Source: Streptomyces sp. NBC_00271 (GTDB lineage Bacteria; Actinomycetota; Actinomycetes; Streptomycetales; Streptomycetaceae). Taken from it: a stretch of DNA of 64,000 nt. Under the pieces are notes generated by a model, which was not told the origin of the DNA, searched no databases, and saw only the letters and a program-made list of their open reading frames with translations. The stretch is from NCBI RefSeq assembly GCF_036178845.1, contig NZ_CP108070.1:930001-994000 (forward strand), read 5' to 3'. Made by a program: the position numbers and the translations under genes. The stretch's first letter is position 1, and each line of letters opens with the position of its first letter. Positions 57,725 through 64,000 of this stretch are shown here, in pieces.

Positions 57725-57900
57725 TTGAAGTGCTCTCCCAGCTGAAGCAGGGAGATTCCCGCCTACCTTGCGGTGGCGGGCTTGACGCGCGGTGCGCGCC
57801 TGGCGACTGCCCTCCCGGCAGCCGGGATGAGCGCGTGGCCCATCCGGTACAGGTGCAGGATGTTGCGGGCCGCGTTGTGGTCGGCGTTGCCGGACCATCC
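57709..57900 (-). ncRNA. Predicted TnpB omega RNA with cynS guide
   Basis: TnpB guide RNAs come from the 3' end of tnpB through the right end, with the guide read from flanking DNA. Here the scaffold would include the hairpin CCCGCC-T-ACC/GGT-GGCGGG (57758-57780) and a second stem around GGGAATCTCCC/GGGAGAG. The guide is then 5' GGGCCGACCATCAAGG from cynS (57709-57724). Boundaries upstream are approximate. Confidence 0.5.
57758..57780. repeat. Right-end subterminal hairpin of the IS
   Basis: CCCGCCTACC-TTGC-GGTGGCGGG with one bulged T. It overlaps the tnpB stop codon and is the kind of foldback recognised by TnpA. Confidence 0.7.
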
Positions 57901-59106
57901 GCAGTCGGAGTTCCTGCATACGAACAGGGCCTGGGTCTCCCGGCTGCCAGGCGTGGTGAGACCGCACGCGGAGCAGCGTCGGGAGGTGCCCGGGGCGGGG
58001 ACCTTGGCCAAAGTGCCGCCTTGTCGGGCGAGCTTGTACGTCAGCATGGTGACCGTGCGACCCCACGCCTGCCCGCTGATCGAGCGGTTCAGCCCGGATT
58101 TCTGGGCGACGTTCTTCCCCGGCTCCTCAATGGTCCCTTTGGCGGACTTGACCATGCTCGTGATCTGCAATACCTCCACCACCGCGACGCTGTACGTGCG
58201 GGCGATGTCGGTGGTGGTCTTGTGCTGCCAGTCCAGTGCCCGGCCCTTGGCTTTCGCGCGCAGTCCTGCGATCTGGTCGTAGGTGTGGAGCAGCCGACGG
58301 GAGGTGCGTTCGCCGGGCTTGCGGCGCTTCATGCGCTGCGCGGCGCGCTGTTCCAGGCCCAGGAGCCTGGCCTGTTCCCGGTTGGTCAGCCACTGTCCGT
58401 GCTCGTACGTCTCACCATCGGAGAGGGCCAGGGGCACGGTGATACCGACGTCGATGCCGACCTGAGGCCCCTGGTGGGCTTCCGGCACCCTTTCGAGGGT
58501 CTGGACGCGGAAGGCGATGTGCCAGCCGAGCGCGTCTTTCACCAGGCGCGCACCGGTGATGCGGTGTTCCTCGTCGGCCTGCTTGCCCACGGGGAGCTCT
58601 TTGGTCCAGCGGAAACGGACACGGCTGATCTTCGGCAGACTGGCCATGCCCCACCGGCGGTGGACACGGACGATGTTCAGGTCCCTGCCCTGCGGCACAT
58701 CAACGGTCAGGGTGCTGCGGAAGCGGGCCTTGAAGTTCGGGGCGTCCGCCCGGCCGGCCCAGCAGCTTTTCCACGCCTGGAAGTACGTCTTGAGTACCGC
58801 CTGCGCGGCCTGCGCGGGAAGGACGGCGAGGAAGTCGACGTCCCTGCGGGCCTGACGGATCGCCACGTCCGCGTTAGCCAGGGTCCGCTTCTCCTTCGGC
58901 ATCATCTGCCACCAGGCGTGCAGGAGATTCCACATCGTGCGGGCCGCGTGCGCCTGATCGTCAGCCTTGAGCGCCAGGGCAGGGGACAGTGCAAGCCGGG
59001 CGCGGTGCCCGAACTGCCGTATCTCCAAGCCGCGTTCACTCACAAACGACACACTGCGGTATTGGTTTATGTCACCACGCTGGAATCCAAACCCTGATGT
59101 GCGCAC
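57763..59106 (-). CDS. tnpB: TnpB-family RNA-guided endonuclease
   Basis: Up to 447 residues. RuvC residues are all visible: Asp in [16 protein letters not shown], Glu in [12 protein letters not shown], and Asp in [12 protein letters not shown]. The zinc ribbon has CSACG and CRNSDCGW. The OB/REC-like region precedes. The nuclease cuts DNA beside the TAM using the omega RNA and helps retain the IS. The N-terminal start is uncertain, because the frame overlaps divergent tnpA by 38 bp and an internal GTG near 59058 is plausible. Intact and apparently functional. Confidence 0.87.
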   Translation of the reverse strand: MRTSGFGFQRGDINQYRSVSFVSERGLEIRQFGHRARLALSPALALKADDQAHAARTMWNLLHAWWQMMPKEKRTLANADVAIRQARRDVDFLAVLPAQAAQAVLKTYFQAWKSCWAGRADAPNFKARFRSTLTVDVPQGRDLNIVRVHRRWGMASLPKISRVRFRWTKELPVGKQADEEHRITGARLVKDALGWHIAFRVQTLERVPEAHQGPQVGIDVGITVPLALSDGETYEHGQWLTNREQARLLGLEQRAAQRMKRRKPGERTSRRLLHTYDQIAGLRAKAKGRALDWQHKTTTDIARTYSVAVVEVLQITSMVKSAKGTIEEPGKNVAQKSGLNRSISGQAWGRTVTMLTYKLARQGGTLAKVPAPGTSRRCSACGLTTPGSRETQALFVCRNSDCGWSGNADHNAARNILHLYRMGHALIPAAGRAVARRAPRVKPATAR

Positions 59107-59500
59107 CGGTCGTCACGTCGTGCACAGCCTGCACGTCCACTTGGTTTTTGTCACCAGGCACCGGTGGAACGCGTTCACCGACACCATGCTGACCCGCTGT
59201 GAGGAGGTCATGCGCGAGGTCTGCACCACCTTCGAGGCCGAGCGGAAGCAGTTCAACGGAGAACAGGACCACGTCCACCTCCTCGTGCACTACCCGCCCA
59301 AGGTACAGCTCTCCAAGCTGGTCAACAGCCTCAAGGGCGTCTCATCCCGACGCCTGCGCCAGAAGTACGACAGCCACGTCCGCAAGTATCTGTGGGGCGG
59401 GCACTTCTGGTCTGGCTCCTACTTCGCCGGCTCATGCGACGAAGCACCGCTGACCGCCGTACGCCAGTACATCGACAACCAGCAGCACCCCACGAGCTGA
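59069..59500 (+). CDS. tnpA: IS200/IS605 Y1 transposase TnpA
   Basis: 143 residues. The HUH motif is in EQDHVHLLVHYPP, the catalytic Tyr in AVRQYIDNQQ, and the core VHLVFVTRHRWNAFTDTML is typical. It nicks and joins single-stranded ends of the element. ATG 59069 starts in the common place for the family. It is divergent to tnpB, as in IS605/ISDra2. Confidence 0.92.
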   Translation: MSPRWNPNPDVRTGRHVVHSLHVHLVFVTRHRWNAFTDTMLTRCEEVMREVCTTFEAERKQFNGEQDHVHLLVHYPPKVQLSKLVNSLKGVSSRRLRQKYDSHVRKYLWGGHFWSGSYFAGSCDEAPLTAVRQYIDNQQHPTS

Positions 59501-59562
59501 GGCAGACAGCACAGACCCATGCTCACACCCGAGTCAGAGCAGTTCTGGGACGGCCTTCACCC

Positions 59563-59578
59563 CCGCCGTAAACGACGG
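59563..59578. repeat. Left-end subterminal hairpin of the IS
   Basis: CCGCCGT-AA-ACGACGG, one mismatch, 13 bp inside the TTGAT-bounded end. Confidence 0.6.
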
Positions 59579-59598
59579 AGCACCGGCCAAGATCAAAG

Positions 59599-60375
59599 CT
59601 AGATCGTGGGATCCATGGGGACGGCCGCATCCAGGGCTCCCCGGGGCGGCTGGAGTTGGAAGGCGAGGGCGGCGTCGTCACCGAGTTCGAGCAGGGCCGC
59701 CGTCGTCCAGGCCAACGGCTTGCCGACCGCTTCGGCCAGTTGAGCCCATGTGACCCCGGTCTTCACCTTGGCCTGCCATTGGCCTAGTGCCCCACTGGCC
59801 CTACTGGCCTCCACGAGGTACTGCCACTTGGTCATGCGGTCCTTCAGGTCCACGGTCGGCCCGTCCAGGGTGAAGGTCCCGTCTCCGCGGTGGTGAAACA
59901 GCTGCGGTTGGGGCTGAGAGGGGTCTGTCCACGCTCTGACGGCCTCCAACAGGAAGAGGCTGTAGGGAGCCGCGAGGCTGATGTCGGCGACCCTGCACTC
60001 GATATTGGCGAAGCACGCGGCCACGAGTGGTGCCTGGACCTCCGCACCGGACACGGCGGTCAGGTCGAACTCCTCGAACTTGTCCACGTCGGCGCCCGAG
60101 CAGTTGCCGATGTCGACCACCGTGGCAGCCATGTCCGCCGTCGGGACCGAGATGACGCACTCGCCGGTTTCGACCAGGGCCTGGTAGCTGTGGCCCCAGG
60201 GGCCGATCGTGCACGCGATCAGAGGCGGGTCATGGCGCACCATCATGTTGAACCCGTTGGTCATCACGTTCGGGATTCCGCGGTGCCGGGTGGTGACCAA
60301 GATGACGGGGCCAGGCTCGATCAGACGGTGAACCTGGTCGAGGGGGTGGGGCTGAAGGTCCTTCACGGTGATCAT
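59599..60375 (-). CDS. Flavin reductase fused in frame to the N-terminal part of cyanase
   Basis: 258 residues. Residues 1-190 are a flavin reductase-like FMN-binding protein (GPVILVTTRHRGIPNVMTNGF, CTIGPWGHSYQALVETGECV, DLKDRMTKWQYLVEA). From about 195 the sequence is the cyanase N-terminus: KVKTGVTWAQLAEAVGKPLA, WTTAALL, LQPPRGALDAAVPMDPTI, then TAG 3 bp from the TTGAT at the IS left end. So cynS was joined to the upstream gene by a deletion that kept the frame, and cut at the other side by the IS. The flavin reductase domain itself may still work. Confidence 0.85.
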   Translation of the reverse strand: MITVKDLQPHPLDQVHRLIEPGPVILVTTRHRGIPNVMTNGFNMMVRHDPPLIACTIGPWGHSYQALVETGECVISVPTADMAATVVDIGNCSGADVDKFEEFDLTAVSGAEVQAPLVAACFANIECRVADISLAAPYSLFLLEAVRAWTDPSQPQPQLFHHRGDGTFTLDGPTVDLKDRMTKWQYLVEASRASGALGQWQAKVKTGVTWAQLAEAVGKPLAWTTAALLELGDDAALAFQLQPPRGALDAAVPMDPTI

Positions 60376-60534
60376 GTGTGCTCCTGGTGCCGTGCGATCC
60401 GCGCGTCGGCATCCCGGCCGGCGCACTGTCTGTCGAATCGAGTGTCGGCAGACGGGCACACCGCTATGAAGGCCACGTTGTTCCTGGGTGCGGCAGGACC
60501 AGCCTCCACCGGGCGCACCTGCTCATGTGCGCCG

Positions 60535-61407
60535 CTACTGCTCCTTGGCGGCGAGGTCGGCCGTGGGCACAGCCGCCCGGGCATGCTTCGGCTCGGCGGC
60601 CATGGTCCTCAGCGTCTCAAAGGCATCCGCGGTCGGGCTGGCCGGTTCAGCCTGATAGACCACCAGTTGCTGATGCGGGGCCCCATTGACCGTGAAAGCC
60701 GCGAACTTGATGTGCAGGTCGCCGACCAGGGGATGCTTGAGATGCTTTCCTTCCTGAGACTTTCCCTTGACCTCGTGCATCTGCCAAATCCCCGCGAACT
60801 CCTCGCTCTGGGCGGACAGTTCCGCCACGACCTCGGCAATGCGGGCCGACTCGGGATCGTGGCCGTAGGCTGCCCTGATTTCGGCGACACAGGAGTGCGC
60901 GGCGCGCTCCCATTCCTGGTAGAACTCTCTCCCCGCCGGGTCGACGAACACCATGCGGGCGAGGTTGTCGAACTGGTCGAACCCGCTGTGGAGAGCCGTG
61001 GCAAGGGAGTTGCCCGCCATGATGTCGAGGGCCGGGCCGATGACGAAGGCCGGAGTGTGCTCCCATCCGTCCATCAGCTGCAACAACTGCCGGCTGACGT
61101 CCGCCTCGCCCCAGTCGTGCGGGCGCTGCGAGGCGGTCAGACAGAGGCGGTTGAGATGGTCGGCAGCCTCCGCATCCAGTTTCAGCGCTTGTGCCACGGC
61201 CTCGAGCACCTGCGGGGACGGGCTGTTTTCGCGCCCCTGTTCCAGCCTGATGTAGTAGTCGGAACTGACTCCGGCGAGCAGCGCGACTTCCTCTCTGCGC
61301 AGTCCCGGCACCCGACGTCGCCCGTGTTCGGGGAGACCGACATCGTGCGGCTTGAGGGCCTCTCGGCGGGCTCGGAGGAAATCACCCAAAGGTGTCCCAT
61401 TGCTCAT
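60535..61407 (-). CDS. XRE-family regulator with MmyB-like ligand domain
   Basis: 290 residues. The HTH (LGDFLRARREALKPHDVGLP, RRVPGLRREEVALLAGVSSD, YYIRLEQGRE) is followed by the MmyB-like ligand-binding domain (PAFVIGPALDIMAGNSLATAL; FVDPAGREFYQEWERAA). Such proteins often repress a divergent oxidoreductase or SDR gene. Divergent from a paralogue at 61634; intergenic palindromes may be shared operators. Confidence 0.92.
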   Translation of the reverse strand: MSNGTPLGDFLRARREALKPHDVGLPEHGRRRVPGLRREEVALLAGVSSDYYIRLEQGRENSPSPQVLEAVAQALKLDAEAADHLNRLCLTASQRPHDWGEADVSRQLLQLMDGWEHTPAFVIGPALDIMAGNSLATALHSGFDQFDNLARMVFVDPAGREFYQEWERAAHSCVAEIRAAYGHDPESARIAEVVAELSAQSEEFAGIWQMHEVKGKSQEGKHLKHPLVGDLHIKFAAFTVNGAPHQQLVVYQAEPASPTADAFETLRTMAAEPKHARAAVPTADLAAKEQ

Positions 61408-61474
61408 GCAGCAAGACTAGATGGTTTCCCACCGATGAGAAGTGCCGGTCGTGGAGTATTGCACCAGGTCGCAC

Positions 61475-61490
61475 ACCCTGCACACAGGGT
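61475..61490. promoter_or_regulatory. Inverted repeat in the divergent XRE promoter region
   Basis: ACCCTG-CACA-CAGGGT, perfect 6-bp arms, 68 bp upstream of the minus-strand regulator. Confidence 0.6.
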
Positions 61491-61570
61491 AATTCGCCGT
61501 CTTCGCACGCCTGGGAGACCTCTCGTCGTCCGCCAGCTCCTTGTGTCGCCCTGGGTGGGGCCTTAAATCC

Positions 61571-61587
61571 TGGGTGTAATGCACCCA
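61571..61587. promoter_or_regulatory. Inverted repeat near the plus-strand XRE start
   Basis: TGGGTG-TAATG-CACCCA, perfect 6-bp arms, 47 bp before the ATG at 61634. Unlike the site at 61475, so the two regulators may have separate operators. Confidence 0.6.
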
Positions 61588-61633
61588 CCTTCGACAGAAG
61601 TTTTCCGGGCTTTTTCCGCCTAGCCTCGGCAGC

Positions 61634-62509
61634 ATGGACCACGACACGCGCCCTGACCCGGTTGAAGGGCTGGGGCAGTTCCTCCGCTCCCACAGGGGAC
61701 GCCTCAGCCCCGTGGACGCAGGACTGCCCAGCGCCGGCCGGCGAAGGGTGCCCGGCTTGCGGCGTGACGAGGTCGCGACGCTCGCAGGTGTCAGTCCGAG
61801 CTACTACAGCCGACTCGAGCAGGGCCGTGAACGCAGCCCCTCGCTCCGGGTGCTGGAGGCCATGGCCCGCGTCCTGCAACTCGGAGAAGAGGACAAGCGG
61901 GAACTCTTCCGGCTGGCCCAGCCGGCAACCCGCCGCACGAAGCGACCCTTCCGGGTCGAGCGCGTCCGCCCGCATCTGCGGCAACTGATTGAAAGCTGGA
62001 CCAGGACGCCGGCCTTCATCGTCGGACATGCCCAGGACCTGCTGGCCACCAACGCACTGGCCGATGCCCTCTACCGCGACTTCGCGCAGCACGACAACGT
62101 GCTGCGCATGCTCTTTCTGGACCCCGCGGCGAAGACCTTCTACAAGAACGCGGAGCGGGCCAAGCACCGTGCGGTCGCCGACCTTCAGCAGTCCGCCGCG
62201 AGCACGCCCGAGGATCCCCGCATCGTGGAGCTCGTAGGCGACCTGTCGGTGCGCAGCCCGGAGTTCCGCTCCTTGTGGGCACGCGAGTACACCCGGGTCC
62301 CGCCCTACGACGTCAAGCAGATCCACCACTCCGACGTGGGGGACCTGGAGTTGCCGCATGAGGCCCTCGCCATCCGCAGCGCTCCGGGACAGCAGCTCGT
62401 CATCCTGCAGGCCGAGCCGGGCTCCCCCTCCGCCGACGGCCTGGCCCTGCTGGGCTCCATCAGCGCACCTGAAGTACCTCACCAGCAGAATCCCGCACAC
62501 GGCGCCTGA
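61634..62509 (+). CDS. Second XRE/MmyB-type regulator
   Basis: 291 residues, a paralogue of the divergent gene (LPSAGRRRVPGLRRDEVATL, AGVSPSYYSRLEQGRERSPS; ligand domain PAFIVGHAQDLLATNALADA). The domain order is identical. The SDR gene at 62902 on the same strand is a likely target. Confidence 0.92.
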   Translation: MDHDTRPDPVEGLGQFLRSHRGRLSPVDAGLPSAGRRRVPGLRRDEVATLAGVSPSYYSRLEQGRERSPSLRVLEAMARVLQLGEEDKRELFRLAQPATRRTKRPFRVERVRPHLRQLIESWTRTPAFIVGHAQDLLATNALADALYRDFAQHDNVLRMLFLDPAAKTFYKNAERAKHRAVADLQQSAASTPEDPRIVELVGDLSVRSPEFRSLWAREYTRVPPYDVKQIHHSDVGDLELPHEALAIRSAPGQQLVILQAEPGSPSADGLALLGSISAPEVPHQQNPAHGA

Positions 62510-62901
62510 GCCGGGGGCCATCGACGGCACCCTGAATTCAATCCGATAAGTCACCGACAATATGCATTGCGCCGGGTGTCAGCGGATTGAAACCCAGATT
62601 CCGCACGTTTTCCGCACGTCGCGGCTCATCCGGTGGGACGGACGGCTGTGTTCCCAGCCCACCTCGTTCCCAGCCCACCTCGGCTCAAGGATCCCTCGCC
62701 CGCAACACGTCGTCGACGGAGCACTCGCGCCGCGGCCTCCGGTACTTCGCCCGGACATCGGCTCGGTAGGGCCGCCTCGTCTTCCTGGGTGTGAGACTCC
62801 CAGGAAAAGCGCAGCCTTCATACCGCCGCAGCCGACGGGCACACTCGAATACGTCAAAAGGAAATCCCCGAGAAGGGGAAACGACGAAAGAGGTTTTTCC
62901 C
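62510..62901. other. Intergenic region before the SDR
   Basis: 392 bp, no gene. A 16-bp direct repeat (TTCCCAGCCCACCTCG) lies at 62651-62682. AGAGG precedes the SDR start. Confidence 0.45.
62651..62682. repeat. Two-copy 16-bp direct repeat
   Basis: TTCCCAGCCCACCTCG at 62651-62666 and 62667-62682, identical and adjacent, in the SDR promoter region. Confidence 0.85.
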
Positions 62902-63741
62902 ATGGCTACGTGGTTTGTCACCGGCGCCTCCCGTGGAATCGGCGCTGAAATCGCCCGCGCCGCTCTGGCAGGCGGTAACAATGTCGTGGTCGCCGTACGA
63001 AACCCGGAACGCGTTCCGGCCGATCTGAAGAGCTCGGACAACGTCTTCGCGGTCGCCCTGGACGTCACGGACAACGACAGCATCCCGCAGGCGGTCGAGG
63101 CCGCCGTGGACCGATTCGGGGGCATCGACGTCCTGGTCAACAACGCCGGCCGCGGCCTGCTCGGCGCGTTGGAGGAGATCACCGACGCGGAGGCCCGGTC
63201 GCTGTTCGACCTCAACGTCTTCGGCCTGATCAACGTCACCCGTGCCGTGCTGCCCGTCATGCGCAAGCAGGGGTCCGGCAGGCTGGTGCACATCGGTTCC
63301 CGGTCGGGTTTCGAGGGCGAGCCCGGCGTCAGCCTGTACAGCGCGTCGAAGTTCGCGGTCGCCGGCATCAGCGAAGCACTCTCCGCGGAGATGGCGCCGT
63401 TCGGGATCCAGTCGATGGTCGTCGAGCCGGGCGTCTTCCGCACCGACTTCCTCGACGCCAGCTCGCTGTCGATCGCCGCAAACCGCATCGCCGACTACGA
63501 CGACACCCCCGCGCACGTGACGCTGGACTGGATCGACCAGGCCAACCACGCCCAGCTCGGCGACCCCGTCAAGGGCGCCGCGCTCATCTTCGAGGTCGCC
63601 TCCACCGAGAAGCTGCCCACGCACCTCTACCTCGGACGCGACGCCATCGAGCGCCTCGACGTCAAGTACCAGCAGGTGCAGGACGACCTCGCCCCGTGGC
63701 GCGAGAAGTCCGCCGCCACCGCGCACCACGACGCCGCCTGA
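62902..63741 (+). CDS. Short-chain dehydrogenase/reductase
   Basis: 279-residue SDR: WFVTGASRGIGAEIARAALA, NNAGRGLLGALEEI, the Ser in GSRSGFEGEPG, and YSASKFAVAGISEAL with catalytic Tyr/Lys. The long C-terminal part resembles the oxidoreductase group related to actinobacterial ketoreductases that follow XRE/MmyB regulators. Substrate unknown. AGAGG lies 11 nt upstream of the ATG. Confidence 0.93.
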   Translation: MATWFVTGASRGIGAEIARAALAGGNNVVVAVRNPERVPADLKSSDNVFAVALDVTDNDSIPQAVEAAVDRFGGIDVLVNNAGRGLLGALEEITDAEARSLFDLNVFGLINVTRAVLPVMRKQGSGRLVHIGSRSGFEGEPGVSLYSASKFAVAGISEALSAEMAPFGIQSMVVEPGVFRTDFLDASSLSIAANRIADYDDTPAHVTLDWIDQANHAQLGDPVKGAALIFEVASTEKLPTHLYLGRDAIERLDVKYQQVQDDLAPWREKSAATAHHDAA

Positions 63742-63821
63742 CGCCGACGCAATCGGGCACCCACAGCCCCCACGAGCAGCCCCGCCGGGCAGGACGACCG
63801 GCCCGGCCGGGCACCACACCG

Positions 63822-64000
63822 ATGGGTGCCGTCACCGCCGAACGCCTCGCCGAGCTCGGTGCCACGGTGGTCGTACTGGCCCGGCGCAAGGAGCGCCTCG
63901 ACAGCCTGGTCAAGAACATCGAGGCCGCCGGCGGCACCGCACTCGCCCTCGCCGTCGACGTCACCGACCGCGCCGCCGTCCAGAGCGCCGCCGACCAGGT
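63822..64000 (+). CDS. SDR start, N-terminally shortened, running off the window
   Basis: The frame MGAVTAERLAELGATVVVLA, RRKERLDSLVKNIEAAGGTA follows an SDR Rossmann fold from just after the usual GxxxGIG loop, which is missing. So either the gene is truncated at its 5' end or a frameshift lies just before 63822. It continues beyond 64000. Confidence 0.6.
   Translation, partial: MGAVTAERLAELGATVVVLARRKERLDSLVKNIEAAGGTALALAVDVTDRAAVQSAADQ

Larger units (their letters stand above)
57725..59591 (-). mobile_element. Complete IS200/IS605 element (tnpA + tnpB) inserted in cynS
   Basis: Divergent tnpA and tnpB are flanked by subterminal hairpins. The left end follows TTGAT (complement 59592-59596), the transposon-adjacent motif type of ISDra2-like elements. 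The right end is taken as the ...CACTTCAA terminus (complement of TTGAAGTG at 57725), as in other Streptomyces IS605 elements. cynS halves lie on the two sides: 5' part beyond the left end, 3' part beyond the right. Confidence 0.75.

Overview
The window is high-GC actinobacterial DNA and almost certainly comes from a Streptomyces. The evidence is strongly G/C-biased third codon positions, twin-arginine and Sec secreted glycoside hydrolases with CBM13-type lectin domains, an RheA/Hsp18-type heat-shock pair, ANTAR and STAS regulators, and frequent GTG/TTG starts.

Region 1 (1-14.2 kb) is an L-fucose utilisation locus. A tightly overlapping minus-strand operon encodes a lipoprotein sugar-binding protein, a double-domain ABC ATPase, a permease, L-fuconate dehydratase, fuconolactonase, a FucU/RbsD mutarotase, a zinc dehydrogenase, a KduD-like SDR, a KDPG-aldolase-like enzyme, a KDG-kinase-like enzyme, an aldo/keto reductase and a GntR regulator that runs off the left edge. 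A divergent Tat-exported alpha-L-fucosidase (GH29, with crystallin-like and ricin-type domains) would release the sugar outside the cell.

Region 2 (14.4-33.6 kb) is a plant-polysaccharide island: CE2-type acetylesterase, GH62 (decayed), GH42, GH36, GH43, GH5 with CBM_X2-like domain, expansin, GH12 (frameshifted), a permease remnant, a lipoprotein and a large secreted beta-propeller protein. GH42, GH36 and GH43 lack signal peptides and look cytoplasmic; the rest are exported. With the fucosidase, the set fits stepwise attack on a fucosylated, galactosylated, acetylated hemicellulose such as xyloglucan. This is inference. An IS110-family element sits inside the island.

Region 3 (33.6-48 kb) is a decayed accessory stretch. 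Intact genes are rheA-hsp18, two DUF2267 proteins, a MerR-type regulator, a STAS protein, a winged-helix regulator, two ANTAR proteins, a PGM1-like ATP-grasp ligase and a Rieske/FAD oxidoreductase. Between them lie remnants of CHAD, SRPBCC, PAP2-like and FAD-oxidoreductase genes.

Region 4 (47.7-64 kb) has a frameshifted IS5-type element, uronate dehydrogenase, a chimeric ISL3/ISKra4 transposase, an F420-type LLM oxidoreductase, a Tat-exported purple acid phosphatase, broken M24 peptidase and moeA, a pirin, a complete IS200/IS605 element (TnpA + TnpB) sitting inside a split cyanase gene, two divergent XRE/MmyB regulators and SDR genes. The two cynS halves lie on either side of the IS, and the 5' half is fused in frame to a flavin reductase.

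At least eight genes carry single-base frameshifts, often at G/C runs, and two carry nonsense codons. Part of this could be assembly indel error, but the GH62 stops and the truncations look like genuine decay.
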